From an uncultured Pseudodesulfovibrio sp. (GTDB lineage Bacteria > Desulfobacterota > Desulfovibrionia > Desulfovibrionales > Desulfovibrionaceae): DNA of 64,000 bases. The stretch spans positions 2,983,518 through 3,047,517 of the forward strand of contig NZ_OY782498.1 of NCBI RefSeq assembly GCF_963677845.1, written 5' to 3'. The translations under genes and the position numbers were made by a program. This document shows positions 8,322 to 17,282 of the stretch, piece after piece. Each line of letters starts with the position of its first letter. Position 1 is the stretch's first letter. The notes below the pieces were generated by a model that was not told where the DNA came from, searched no databases, and saw only the letters and a list, made by a program, of their open reading frames with translations.

Positions 8322-9197
8322 TCACAACTTATAGGAATCAGGTATCTCAGGCATAGCCCCTGAACATCCACAAACATACGCCGCCACCTTGGTGGCATAC
8401 TCATTAATCTCATCAAGCGACTGCCCATCAAGATACGCAAGCACCATAGCGGCAGTAAACGAGTCCCCCGCCCCAATCGTATCAACGACCTCAACAGGAA
8501 CCCCCGGCAAATCAGAAACTTCATCAGGCGACATGATCAAACTTCCCTTATCTCCACGGGTCAACACCGCCAACTTGAGGGAATGTCTCAGCATGAGTGC
8601 TTCCAGAGCTTCTCGCTCGCCAACAGGCAACGATAACATCTTCCGTACCAAGACAAGTTCATCATCATTGATCTTCAACACATCGGCCACATCAAGAGAT
8701 TGACCAATGACCTCCGGCGTATAAAAGCTCTGTCGCAAATTGATGTCATACACCCTGAGCGCTCTGGAAGCAGCACCAAGAAATTGATGAATCGCTCGCC
8801 GGGAGACTTCAGACCTTTGAGCCAATGTACCGAAACACACAGCTCCGGCTTTGGCTGCCAACGCAATAGCAGCGTCATTCAATGACAAAAAATCCCACGC
8901 TACATCATCGGAGAAAGCATAGGTTGCCACACCATGCCTATCAATTCTCGCATTTACTGTACCTGTAGGATGTACCGGATCAATACTTATACCATCAATA
9001 TTCACCCCATGAGAAGCCAAGAGAGACAATGCCTCGCGGCCAAGCTTATCATCTCCCACGCAGGAAACAGGAACCCCTGCCCCGCCGAGACCGTTCATAT
9101 GGTAGGCAAAATTGGCAGGTGCACCGCCAAGCATCCGTTTATAGGGCAACACATCCCAAAGGATTTCCCCCAAACCGACAGCAAAAACAGGCTCCAT
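8322..9197 (-). CDS. PfkB-family sugar kinase, fructokinase-like
   Basis: This 291-residue protein is a ribokinase/PfkB-family kinase that would phosphorylate a sugar with ATP. It opens with the substrate region VGLGEILWDVLPYKRMLGGA, the family signature 1 (PANFAYHMNGLGG) follows, and near the C-terminus is VDTIGAGDSFTAAMVLAYLD, signature 2 with the anion hole GAGD and the catalytic Asp. The LGGAPANFA start fits fructokinases. It starts only 2 bp after the stop of the TPR gene, and its ribosome site lies in that gene's end, so the two are translationally coupled. Substrate choice is inferred. Confidence 0.85.
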   Translation of the reverse strand: MEPVFAVGLGEILWDVLPYKRMLGGAPANFAYHMNGLGGAGVPVSCVGDDKLGREALSLLASHGVNIDGISIDPVHPTGTVNARIDRHGVATYAFSDDVAWDFLSLNDAAIALAAKAGAVCFGTLAQRSEVSRRAIHQFLGAASRALRVYDINLRQSFYTPEVIGQSLDVADVLKINDDELVLVRKMLSLPVGEREALEALMLRHSLKLAVLTRGDKGSLIMSPDEVSDLPGVPVEVVDTIGAGDSFTAAMVLAYLDGQSLDEINEYATKVAAYVCGCSGAMPEIPDSYKL

Positions 9198-9199
9198 AG

Positions 9200-10552
9200 T
9201 TATCCTGCCCTCTCCACTATCTTCTGTAACCGGGCCTCGGCTCTGGCACGCAATTCCCCCTGACCGGAAACAACGAGCTTTTCCAAAAGGGCAACAAAAT
9301 TATTTAATGCAGGTTCCATAAGCGGATGATGCGCCCCGAGTGCGTATTCGTACGCAGCCAATCCGTTATCAAAATAATCGAAGGCCTCTTCAACCCGACC
9401 AGCAGAATCAAGCAGCAATCCCATGTTGCACATGGCCTGCGCCGTCTCCGGGTGATCCGGGCCATACACCTGCTCACGAATGGCAAGACTCGTCTTGAAG
9501 TGCTCCTCTGCTTTCGCCGCATTGCCAAGCCGATCATACAGAAGCGCAACCGTATTATGGTCGCCAGCCACTTCCGGGTGATGGTCGCCGTAGAGTCTGC
9601 GGTTGATGGCAAGCCCCTGTTCTGCCAACACCAAGGCCTGTTCCGGCTGATCCATGGCTTCATACAACAGGGCCATATTCGAAAGACAGGATGCGGTGGC
9701 CGGATGACTTTCGCCCTGCGTAGCATGCAACACGGTCAAACATTCTTCGAAAGTAGCCTTGGCTTCATCAAAACGCCCCCGAGCCTGCCGAATCACACCC
9801 AAACTGTTGAGAATCGGCGCAGTCGCGACATTGCCCTCGGTGAAAATTTCCTTTTGCAACTCAAAACAAGCCATGAATGCGGCTTCGGCTCGATCAAAAT
9901 CATCTGCAGCCCAATAGACTGTTGCCAGCCCTTCAAGATCGGCCACAATATCAGGATGCTGTCCCCCTTTAAGGGCTACGTCCACTGCCATAGCCGCTTC
10001 CAGAAACTCGACGGCCTCAACGTATCGTTGCTGATGATAGAGAGAAAATCCCGTCTGATGCAAAACTCTGTTGGCAGCGGCGGTATTCACCCCAAGTTCA
10101 CTCACAAGATTCCGACAGGCCAGGACATGCGGCATAAGCCACTGTACTGTAGGCCAATTCTGCGGTTCTGCGTCAGGCAAGGCAAGATTGAGACCGTAAA
10201 TGGCTCGCCCCGCCCAATCCAATGTCTGCTCTTCATTCATGGAAGCCCGAAGTTCTGCCCGGACATCCGGCTTAAGCGCGAAGATCTGATTGTCTGCGTC
10301 GACATCGATCAATTCATGCGTCACAAGTGGATCAATCAATGCAGTGGCCGCAAAAAAAGCCGCCGCCGGATTAATCAATGCGGGATTATGAGGAGTCCCG
10401 TCCATGGACAAGGCGTAATCATAGGGAAGCGGCGAATCAGCCAACATGGCGGCCATGAACAAAGCTTCGGCCCCGCCCGGGGCTTCTTGCTCCACTTTCG
10501 CTATAGCCTCCAAAACTGCTTCACTACTTCGATATTCATTCTGCTCGGTCAC
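9200..10552 (-). CDS. tetratricopeptide-repeat protein (kinesin light chain-like TPRs)
   Basis: A 450-residue soluble protein. From about residue 170 it carries repeated 42-residue TPR units with the kinesin-light-chain type ending, seen as G-x-x-HP at GGQHPDIVADLEGLATVYW, GESHPATASCLSNMALLYE, GDHHPEVAGDHNTVALLYD, GPDHPETAQAMCNMGLLLD and GAHHPLMEPALNN. Such repeats bind partner proteins. The start chosen is GTG 10552, 7 bases after AAGGAG; a longer frame from 10684 overlaps the flgE terminator and is unlikely. It is the first gene of a pair with the PfkB kinase. The function is unknown. Confidence 0.8.
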   Translation of the reverse strand: MTEQNEYRSSEAVLEAIAKVEQEAPGGAEALFMAAMLADSPLPYDYALSMDGTPHNPALINPAAAFFAATALIDPLVTHELIDVDADNQIFALKPDVRAELRASMNEEQTLDWAGRAIYGLNLALPDAEPQNWPTVQWLMPHVLACRNLVSELGVNTAAANRVLHQTGFSLYHQQRYVEAVEFLEAAMAVDVALKGGQHPDIVADLEGLATVYWAADDFDRAEAAFMACFELQKEIFTEGNVATAPILNSLGVIRQARGRFDEAKATFEECLTVLHATQGESHPATASCLSNMALLYEAMDQPEQALVLAEQGLAINRRLYGDHHPEVAGDHNTVALLYDRLGNAAKAEEHFKTSLAIREQVYGPDHPETAQAMCNMGLLLDSAGRVEEAFDYFDNGLAAYEYALGAHHPLMEPALNNFVALLEKLVVSGQGELRARAEARLQKIVERAG

Positions 10553-10644
10553 GGATAACTCCTTGGTTGGCTGACACACGGTTCCACTATCCCGTTTGCA
10601 CAGGGAATTCAAGGCAGGCACAAAATATGACCATACAAACAAAG

Positions 10645-10682
10645 TAAAAAAAGACGCTGCCCGGATCAAACCGAACAGCGTC
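10645..10682 (-). terminator. terminator of flgE
   Basis: GACGCTG (10653-10659) pairs with CAGCGTC (10676-10682), extended by CGG/CCG inside, followed on the minus strand by seven T residues. Confidence 0.82.
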
Positions 10683-10707
10683 ACTGAAAACCGTATATTA
10701 TTCGAGA

Positions 10708-12324
10708 TTATCGTTTGACGCTAATCAATGTGTTCAACATGGAATCACTAGTGGAAATAACCTTGGTATTGGCCTGAAATCCACGCTGGGTAAGAATCAT
10801 GTTGGCAAATTCCTGAGCCATGTCCACGTTACTTCCCTCCAGCGTATTTCCTGAAATTGTTCCACGGCCACCCTCCTTGGCAACACCTGCCATGGCCGCC
10901 CCCGAATCCTGTGTGGCGGTGAAATTGGTCGAGCCGGAACGGTCCAGTCCCCAAGGACTATTAAACCGATACATGGCAACCTGATACAACGCCTCACTTT
11001 GATTATTGCTAAAATGACCGGTCACAAACCCTTCGTCATCAACGCTGACGTCTCGGAGATACCCCCAGCTATACCCATTCTGAATATGATACATGGTGGA
11101 AGACGGTGAGTCATAATTAGTAGAGACACGTGCATCACGATTCATCTCACCCATTTGGACAAGATTGCTCACATCTGTCCCCACGGATGCGGGAGAACCT
11201 GCGCCAGAAAGCCATGTGGAATTGTCTGAATTGATACCGAAATCATACGAGATTGTCCGGGCTTCCCCAACGGTTCCCCCGTTACTGCCAAAAGTATAAG
11301 TTATCTGCGGCAATCCGCCTTCACTGAACGTACTCGGCGTCCACGCCCCAAGACTCGTACCACCGCTCGTGACGGTTGGGTCCAAAGAATAGGCCGCCTG
11401 CCCCACTAATATACCCTGATCATTAAAGGTCAAAACACCGACACCGGCCAACCCTGCGGAAGAAGTGCCATACGCACTTGAACCATCAGACTCGGAAGGC
11501 ATCGCCACCAGGTATTCCCAATAACTGTACCCCGGCACGGCGTTTGACAGACTATTGGCACTGACAGGATCAAAATACACTGTCATTTCATGTCCGCCGC
11601 CTTCTTCATCGTACACGGTGATACTTGAAGAATACTCAGGCAAATCTCCACCAAATGGAGTGGAGGCATTACTCAAGCTTGAGTTGTAGGCCTCAAGCAT
11701 GGAAAACATGGGATTGTTGGAATCGGTAAAAAGATCGGCTGCGGAATGGTTCAAGTTCGTGACCATTTCCACAGAAGACGTCGCAAGCGGTTCGGAACGG
11801 ACCAGGCGAACGGTTTCTCCGTCAACGACAACATCTTCATACGGAAGCTGTATATCGGAAACGCCTGTTGCCACTTCGCCAGTTTCGCGGTCAATGGCAT
11901 ACCCCTGCAAACGGTAGTCATGGGCATCCACAAGATAGGCTTCATTATTAAAACGGAATGCTCCGGCGCGTGTATAATTCGAGGCCCCGCTTCCCGCACC
12001 GTTCACGTTGCGTACGCCAAAAAAACCCTGCCCGGAAATGGCAAGATCTGTGGACGTATTGGTATTCTCGAACGCTCCAGGTTTGAATATGGTCCTGATT
12101 TCGGACACACCCACACCCTTGCCCATCTGGCTCATGGCATAACTGCCCGACTGGTTCTGTGAACCACTCGTCCCAAGCTGCTGACTCATGAGCGTTCCGA
12201 ACTGAACGTCCGCGCGCTTATAGCCAGTGGTACTCACGTTGGCGAGGTTGTTGGCCACCACTTGCATACTTGCGTTATGGGCGACCACCCCGGTAGCTCC
12301 AACATACATACTACTAAAACTCAT
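10708..12324 (-). CDS. flgE: flagellar hook protein FlgE
   Basis: The 538-residue protein has the flagellar rod/hook pattern. The N-terminus MSFSSMYVGATGVVAHNASM, with QVVANNLANVSTTGYKRAD after it, is the rod-hook signature. The C-terminus has GNTLEGSNVDMAQEFANMI followed by LTQRGFQANTKVI, the matching helix. The middle is Ser/Thr/Gly-rich, as in hook proteins with a variable exposed domain. Length and layout favour FlgE over FlgF or FlgG. ATG 12324 follows GGAGGAAGT. It is monocistronic here, behind a sigma-54 type promoter, with its own terminator. Confidence 0.9.
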   Translation of the reverse strand: MSFSSMYVGATGVVAHNASMQVVANNLANVSTTGYKRADVQFGTLMSQQLGTSGSQNQSGSYAMSQMGKGVGVSEIRTIFKPGAFENTNTSTDLAISGQGFFGVRNVNGAGSGASNYTRAGAFRFNNEAYLVDAHDYRLQGYAIDRETGEVATGVSDIQLPYEDVVVDGETVRLVRSEPLATSSVEMVTNLNHSAADLFTDSNNPMFSMLEAYNSSLSNASTPFGGDLPEYSSSITVYDEEGGGHEMTVYFDPVSANSLSNAVPGYSYWEYLVAMPSESDGSSAYGTSSAGLAGVGVLTFNDQGILVGQAAYSLDPTVTSGGTSLGAWTPSTFSEGGLPQITYTFGSNGGTVGEARTISYDFGINSDNSTWLSGAGSPASVGTDVSNLVQMGEMNRDARVSTNYDSPSSTMYHIQNGYSWGYLRDVSVDDEGFVTGHFSNNQSEALYQVAMYRFNSPWGLDRSGSTNFTATQDSGAAMAGVAKEGGRGTISGNTLEGSNVDMAQEFANMILTQRGFQANTKVISTSDSMLNTLISVKR

Positions 12325-12419
12325 ACTTCCTCCAATCCGGCTTCTGCCGAATATGGTGGGAACCTCCAGGAGACCCATTCCCGGAAAAAAATTCCCGATT
12401 CCTTCTCACCAAAGGGATG

Positions 12420-12436
12420 AGCAAGGGGTATGCCAT
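12420..12436 (-). promoter_or_regulatory. sigma-54 (RpoN) type promoter of flgE
   Basis: On the minus strand TGGCATACCCCTTGCTC gives GG-N10-GC spacing, close to the consensus TGGCAC-N5-TTGCW, about 100 bp upstream of the flgE ATG. Sigma-54 control of middle and late flagellar genes is well known in many bacteria. The rest of the gap 12325-12639 holds no gene. Confidence 0.75.
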
Positions 12437-12639
12437 ATGAATTCAGCTGTTATTTCAGTGACAAAAGGACATAACGGAGTAGGCACATCGTTCCCCTGCA
12501 CCCTTTTTCTCCGAATTGACTTCCACAAAAGAAGAACCTGAACCGACCATGTTTCCCCTTGCCACCAACACGCCTCCCGCGTAGTCTGGCTCGACTTTAT
12601 AAAAGAGTGACATCAACCAAACTAATGGAGACAAAGAAT

Positions 12640-13194
12640 ATGAAACGGATGATTACCCTGCTCTTGGCCGCTACCCTCTGCCTCGGCCTGATGGCCTGCA
12701 ACCAACAGGAAGCCTCGGTCAAGATCGGCGTTGTAGACGAAGCAGCTGCCTTCAAGGACAACAAGGTCGCTCAAGGCGCCATGGCATACCTCAAAGACGT
12801 TGGCACACCGTTGCAGACCAAAGCTGAGACCGCTTACAAAGCCATGCAGGAGAACCAGACCGAAGAAACCGTGGCAGCTTACAAACTGGCCATGGGTGAA
12901 TTGCAGAACACCATGGGTGCAGAACAGCAACGCGTTGTCGGCCTTGTGGAAAAAGAATTCAGCAATGCACTGGAAGCCTATCGCGCCGAAAAAGGCCTGG
13001 AAGTCATCCTGAGCAAGCAATCCGTCATCGCTTCCAGCGATACCGTAGACATCACCAGCGACATTGTTGCTGCCATGGACGGCGTGACCGTTGATTTCAC
13101 CAAGCCCGAAGCTCCGGCCGCTCCTGAAGAAGTCAAGGCCGAAACAGCCGCCCCGGAAGAAACCAAGGCTGAAGAAACGAAGCCTGCTGAATAA
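12640..13194 (+). CDS. OmpH/Skp-like lipoprotein
   Basis: The 184-residue protein starts MKRMITLLLAATLCLGLMAC, a lipoprotein signal. After the Cys it reads KIGVVDEAAAFKDNKVAQGA, the opening strand and helix of the OmpH/Skp fold, where KIGVVD is typical. A long helical arm then runs to KGLEVILSKQSVI, the closing Skp segment. Skp proteins are periplasmic holdase chaperones for outer membrane proteins. The lipid anchor and an Ala/Glu/Lys-rich tail are additions to the basic fold. ATG 12640 has GGAG upstream. It is a single gene with its own terminator. Confidence 0.75.
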   Translation: MKRMITLLLAATLCLGLMACNQQEASVKIGVVDEAAAFKDNKVAQGAMAYLKDVGTPLQTKAETAYKAMQENQTEETVAAYKLAMGELQNTMGAEQQRVVGLVEKEFSNALEAYRAEKGLEVILSKQSVIASSDTVDITSDIVAAMDGVTVDFTKPEAPAAPEEVKAETAAPEETKAEETKPAE

Positions 13195-13214
13195 ATTAAG
13201 CTAGCATTCAATAA

Positions 13215-13254
13215 CGAAAGGCCTGCCCACAGTGTGGACAGGCCTTTCGTTTAT
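13215..13254 (+). terminator. terminator after the OmpH-like gene
   Basis: GAAAGGCCTG and CAGGCCTTTC form a long stem (13216-13249), with a T-rich tail. It could also act on the minus strand for the Hpt gene. Confidence 0.82.
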
Positions 13255-13270
13255 TCTTTGATACATTCTT

Positions 13271-13618
13271 TTATCTATCAGCCTTGAACTCATTCAATAG
13301 AATATACGCCTGATCCAACTGACCGACAAAGGTCGCAAAAATCGCACGTACTGAATCCAGTTCCCCGTCTCTGGCGGCCAGTTCCATATCAAAAGCAAGA
13401 TCGGACAAAATGTCTGCACGGATTACACCACACATTCCCTTAAGAGAATGCGCCATTTTCGAAGTCATGACAGCGTCATTCTTCTTCAACGCATCAACAA
13501 GGGATTGCATCCTTAATGGACAATCTTCTAAAAAAGCACCAATCAGCTCACATGCCAATTCTTCATCATCGGCCAAACTTGCAAGAAATGCTTCCTTGTC
13601 GAATAAACTCTGAGTCAT
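13271..13618 (-). CDS. single-domain Hpt phosphotransfer protein
   Basis: A 115-residue helical protein that matches a histidine phosphotransfer (Hpt) domain. The phosphorylated His lies in KMAHSLKGMCGVI, the usual A-H-x-LKG context, followed by a small-residue helix. No kinase or receiver domain is attached, so it probably shuttles phosphate between a hybrid kinase and a response regulator coded elsewhere. ATG 13618 has GGAG 11 bases upstream. It has no obvious operon partner; the gene upstream on the same strand is an unrelated metallo-beta-lactamase-like protein. Confidence 0.85.
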   Translation of the reverse strand: MTQSLFDKEAFLASLADDEELACELIGAFLEDCPLRMQSLVDALKKNDAVMTSKMAHSLKGMCGVIRADILSDLAFDMELAARDGELDSVRAIFATFVGQLDQAYILLNEFKADR

Positions 13619-13735
13619 AGACCTACTCCATACGTGAGAGAATTCCGACCTGTCAGGTATCATTTTGAATACGAGAATAAAAGAAATATCACACCTTGGG
13701 ATAAAAACAAAATAGCCGAGAAAGAAATATAACCT

Positions 13736-14965
13736 CTACGAATCGCACGCGCACCCGCCTCCGGCGAGCCAGTCCCATTGCCCATCCGAAAAAGAGAGGA
13801 GCACTTCCTGCACTGTTCGATGTGCACAGTTATTCAGGCAGATTTTATGAGAACGCTTTTTAAAAGCATCTGAAACCTTGCAGGCATAAGAATAATGAGA
13901 GCGAACCCATATATTATTTTCCGGATTGACCGACAAGATATGCTTATACGCTTGGTCCGCAGACGCTCCTCCCTGCCGGGGAGCGGCGACTACCGTGGGT
14001 AGATCCAGCGTCAGCGAACGATGTCTGTTCAAAAAGGAAAGCGTCGTATCTCCATACCGCAACACAAGCCCTTTACCTTTGCAAAAAGGACGATACGCTG
14101 CCGACAACAGAATTTCTGGCGTGACTATCTGCGGCACTCTCTCCCAAGATTTAACTTCCACACCATTGACTATTTTGAATGGATGTCGAGGAACAAGGTA
14201 GTCCTCAAACTGACTGGTTTGTTTGAAATAACGAACCTTCCCTTCAAGACTCGCCGTCAACGCCATGGACATGACAGCCAAAGCAATACCCTTAGCTGCG
14301 GATTTACGCCCTTTAAAGCCGTCTCCGGGCATGGCGTCGGCCTCATGATGCAGCAAGCGTCCGCATAAAAGCACCACCTCTTCCACACCACCCCAATCCC
14401 GAAACCCTCGAGTCAAAAGACCGAGGGCCTGTCCAACTCCCCCCGATGCACCGACCACCCTTCCGGCGACTTGCTCCGAAAGGGCGTTTAATGATGTATT
14501 CAACACATTTCTCGCATCTCCCCCCATGGTGGCACGACCAGAGCAAGCAGCCACCCCCAAAGAAACGAGTATAGCGGCACTCCTGAGCCACATTCCACCC
14601 GATGCCGAATGCGATGAATACCCTGCAAGATTAACATCTTCGGGAATCGGCCAGCCACACAGATCAAACCACCTGGGCCAATCATCATTGAAGCCGCAAG
14701 CAAGCAAAGGCATGGCTCCCACCCAATCTGGAAGCCAATATTCCGAGACCTTGTACCCTTCTTCCATAAGGTCAAGAATTCCACCCAATCGCTCCGGGCT
14801 CGGAGATGTGCACACGGCAGCACGAATTTTGCCCACTATGCGTTCATGGAGCATCTCCGGCAAAAAACCCGAAAGAGAGCCGCCGTCCACAAGATAAGCC
14901 CCCCGAGAACTCCGAAGTAAATACGCGTCCCCACATCGGACCGGAAGCATCCTGAATTGCGTCAA
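13736..14965 (-). CDS. metallo-beta-lactamase-fold-like protein lacking visible metal ligands
   Basis: About 409 residues, not assigned to a named family. The start, MLPVRCGDAYLLRSSRGAYL followed by VDGGS, looks like the opening strands of ComEC-type metallo-beta-lactamase domains (GDA-x-L and an L-x-D-G-G turn). Where these have HxHxDH, this protein has AAVCTSPSPERLGG, so the metal site seems lost. A Gly/Ala-rich, possibly membrane-associated stretch lies around residues 120-180. The C-terminus ends GGGCACDS with several Cys. The start is uncertain: TTG 14965 has AAGGA upstream, ATG 14950 is an alternative, and ATG 15028 has no ribosome site. Its role is unknown. Confidence 0.6.
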   Translation of the reverse strand: MTQFRMLPVRCGDAYLLRSSRGAYLVDGGSLSGFLPEMLHERIVGKIRAAVCTSPSPERLGGILDLMEEGYKVSEYWLPDWVGAMPLLACGFNDDWPRWFDLCGWPIPEDVNLAGYSSHSASGGMWLRSAAILVSLGVAACSGRATMGGDARNVLNTSLNALSEQVAGRVVGASGGVGQALGLLTRGFRDWGGVEEVVLLCGRLLHHEADAMPGDGFKGRKSAAKGIALAVMSMALTASLEGKVRYFKQTSQFEDYLVPRHPFKIVNGVEVKSWERVPQIVTPEILLSAAYRPFCKGKGLVLRYGDTTLSFLNRHRSLTLDLPTVVAAPRQGGASADQAYKHILSVNPENNIWVRSHYSYACKVSDAFKKRSHKICLNNCAHRTVQEVLLSFSDGQWDWLAGGGCACDS

Positions 14966-15206
14966 ACCGCCATAATCCTTGCATTCGTTAGATCGACGGC
15001 ACGAATTAGGACATAATATATAAAACATGTCAATCTATATTGATTAGCTAGAAATAACGTAAAAAGATCGCTCTCAAAAAGGCATGGAATATCCGCACTC
15101 TGCGTGAAATGTCACTATTGATCAGCGAGTCAAACATATTATTAATACATTTAATTTAATGAGATACAGTACAACGGTTCAAAAATTGCTTAAAATAATT
15201 TACTCG

Positions 15207-15235
15207 TTGACAAGGGCTGACCCGATCATTATATG
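15207..15235 (+). promoter_or_regulatory. sigma-70 promoter of the 3D-domain gene
   Basis: TTGACA (15207-15212), a 17-base spacer and TATATG (15230-15235) make a near-consensus promoter about 35 bp before the start codon. The stretch TTGACAAGGGCTGA also occurs at the candidate apr promoter. The rest of 14966-15269 has no gene. Confidence 0.65.
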
Positions 15236-15269
15236 CACCAAGTCAAAAAATAACGGGAGAGACTTATAC

Positions 15270-15764
15270 ATGAAAATATTACTCAACTACGTCATCACTG
15301 CGACCCTGTGTGCGGTCATTACAGTTATGGCTGTGGTTGTTGTCGTCAAACAACAACGCATCGACGATCTCAGCCATAGGCTTGACCTGGCTCAAAAGAC
15401 CGCCATTGCGCGCAAACAGCTTGTTGAAGAAGCCCGTCTTCTTCAGAAAGCCATGAACATGTCACCGGTTCGAACAGTCACAGTTACCGCTTACAATCCG
15501 ACCACCGACCAGTGTGACGCTGATCCGCTCATCGCGGCATCCATGCGCAAAGTACGTTCCGGCACTATTGCCGTTTCTCGTGACCTCTTCGACCAAGGCT
15601 GGGTGTTCGGCCGCAAGGTTCGTATCGAAGGTTACGGCATATTCGAAATCAACGACCTCATGAACAAACGCTTCACCCAACGCATCGATATCTTCATGTG
15701 GGATGAAGGCCAGGCCAGAAGCTTTGGTAAAAAGAACATCAAGGCAGCTCTGCTGGAAATCTAG
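15270..15764 (+). CDS. 3D-domain protein, membrane anchored
   Basis: The 164-residue protein has one N-terminal membrane segment (VITATLCAVITVMAVVVVV), a short charged helix, and a C-terminal 3D domain. The domain shows TVTAYNPTTDQCDADPLIAA, then GTIAVSRDLFDQGWVFGRKV, and the name-giving late Asp in EINDLMNKRFTQRIDIFM. 3D domains have the double-psi barrel of MltA-type lytic transglycosylases and are linked to cell-wall cutting, so a periplasmic peptidoglycan role is likely. ATG 15270 follows GGGAGAGAC. It is monocistronic, with a clear promoter and terminator. Confidence 0.8.
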   Translation: MKILLNYVITATLCAVITVMAVVVVVKQQRIDDLSHRLDLAQKTAIARKQLVEEARLLQKAMNMSPVRTVTVTAYNPTTDQCDADPLIAASMRKVRSGTIAVSRDLFDQGWVFGRKVRIEGYGIFEINDLMNKRFTQRIDIFMWDEGQARSFGKKNIKAALLEI

Positions 15765-15781
15765 TCCAGTTGAAACGAACA

Positions 15782-15818
15782 AAAAGGCCCCGCTTTTTCA
15801 GCGGGGCCTTTTTTTTAT
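15782..15818. terminator. terminator after the 3D-domain gene
   Basis: AAGGCCCCGC (15784-15793) pairs with GCGGGGCCTT (15801-15810) and is followed by T residues, with A residues on the left, so it can work in both directions. Confidence 0.88.
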
Positions 15819-15866
15819 CATTTGAACGAAATGCGCGTCTTGTAATAAAGACTATTTACAGACCGC

Positions 15867-16670
15867 TTAATCCAGCCATGTAACCTCGACATCCTTGCGG
15901 GCAGGAATACGTTTATAACGGTATTTGGGGTAGCCAAGCATAAGGGCGGCATACACCCCATGGCCTTCGGGAATGCCAAGCATCTCTCGTATGGCACAAC
16001 ACCCTTCTGCCACTTCCATGAGAAATCCAGCCCAACAGGCTCCAATACCATGAGAATGGGCTGCCAACTCAAGATAGGCGGCAGAGAGCGAACAGTCCTC
16101 AGCGGGATTAAATCCATCTTCGGGGGCATGGGCAACAGCCACATGCGGTGCACCATGCAATATCTTATCGAACCCCTTTTCCCAGTTCTTGACCACGCCC
16201 GGGAAGACAGAATGCGTCGCCATGTACTCAACGGTTAACCCGGCAAGACGACGTGTCGCCAATGGATTCCGCGTTATGATCCAACGGGCAGGCTGACCGT
16301 TCTTGGCGCTAGGTGCAAACCGGGACACACGAAACAAATGATTCAACACCTCTTCGGGAACAACCTTGTCCTTATACGAACGAACAGATCTACGGCCTCG
16401 CAAAAACTGATCAGCCTGTTCCGATGACACCTTGAGGTCCTTGAGCAAGGGGAGGCAGGCATCTGGGGATAAACCATGCGTAACCGGCATTTCTGGCAAC
16501 GTAACAGCCCCTACAGGACAAACGGCAACACAGTGTCCACAATCAATACAAGTCTTCTTGGCAGCCAGACGGAGTTTGGGAAATCCATCCTTGCCATCAA
16601 CAATCAAATCAAAAGGACACTCGTCCAGACAAGCGCCACACTGTTTGCATTTATCTTTATTTACGAACAT
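15867..16670 (-). CDS. ferredoxin-nitroreductase fusion
   Basis: The 267-residue protein joins a two-cluster ferredoxin to a nitroreductase-family flavoprotein. The first 60 residues show CKQCGACLDECPF and CIDCGHCVAVCPVGA, both [4Fe-4S] motifs. From about residue 90 it has FLRGRRSVRSYKDK, the FMN-binding start of nitroreductases, and later GIGACWAGFLMEVA and LMLGYPKYRYKRIP. Such fusions are common in anaerobes and probably pass electrons from ferredoxin to flavin; the substrate is unknown. It sits 32 bp after a lipoprotein gene on the same strand. ATG follows AAAGAGAG. Confidence 0.88.
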   Translation of the reverse strand: MFVNKDKCKQCGACLDECPFDLIVDGKDGFPKLRLAAKKTCIDCGHCVAVCPVGAVTLPEMPVTHGLSPDACLPLLKDLKVSSEQADQFLRGRRSVRSYKDKVVPEEVLNHLFRVSRFAPSAKNGQPARWIITRNPLATRRLAGLTVEYMATHSVFPGVVKNWEKGFDKILHGAPHVAVAHAPEDGFNPAEDCSLSAAYLELAAHSHGIGACWAGFLMEVAEGCCAIREMLGIPEGHGVYAALMLGYPKYRYKRIPARKDVEVTWLD

Positions 16671-16702
16671 ACATCTCTCTTTAAAAAAACAAATAATATC
16701 TG

Positions 16703-17269
16703 CTACATCGGGGACGAAGCGACAGCGGCAATGGTCGGCACAGCTTCGGTCATGATACCACGCAAGGCTTCGGCCAATATGTCGGATTCGGAAGCATATC
16801 CAGGGACCACTATATTTTCGACTTCGCTGGTGTATTTTTCCACATGTACGGTCTTTCCGGCCTTGGAAACCATAATCTTAACTGCAACTTTTCCGGCATA
16901 GGTGGTTGTTCCAGTTTGGTTCAATTCCACCGCCAGGACTTCTCCTGTCACAAGTACGGCATCACCGGGCATAACCGTGGATGTTCGATACTTGGGGTTG
17001 CACCCGGAACTTTTGAGTTCATCAAACAATGCCCAGCCCACCCAGTCGGAAACATCGGACACCGTGGAGATCGAGCTGTTGTCTGAGTCCTTACCCAAAC
17101 GCAGGATGGGACGTTTGTCCTCAAACTTGAAAACAACGATGTCTCCCTGACAACTGGCTGAGGTCCCGGCCAAAGCATAAGTAAGCTTGATAGAGTCATT
17201 CTTGGCGCACCCTGTGTTCAAAAAAAACATCAAGCACAAAAGGGGAAGCCATTTCATATATGATACCAT
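16703..17269 (-). CDS. YajG-like lipoprotein
   Basis: The start ATG 17269 lies 8 bases after GGAG and gives MVSYMKWLPLLCLMFFLNTG with the lipobox Cys directly after, then a globular domain of about 165 residues. The pattern of a short strand, a helix that reads VGWALFDELKSSGC, and strands with GEVLAVELNQTGTT and KVAVKIMVSKAGK resembles YajG/DUF4410-type lipoproteins. No enzyme motif is seen. It follows another lipoprotein gene by 13 bp, so the two form an operon and may act together in the envelope. The family call is tentative. Confidence 0.65.
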   Translation of the reverse strand: MVSYMKWLPLLCLMFFLNTGCAKNDSIKLTYALAGTSASCQGDIVVFKFEDKRPILRLGKDSDNSSISTVSDVSDWVGWALFDELKSSGCNPKYRTSTVMPGDAVLVTGEVLAVELNQTGTTTYAGKVAVKIMVSKAGKTVHVEKYTSEVENIVVPGYASESDILAEALRGIMTEAVPTIAAVASSPM

Positions 17270-17282
17270 TATTTCATCTCCA

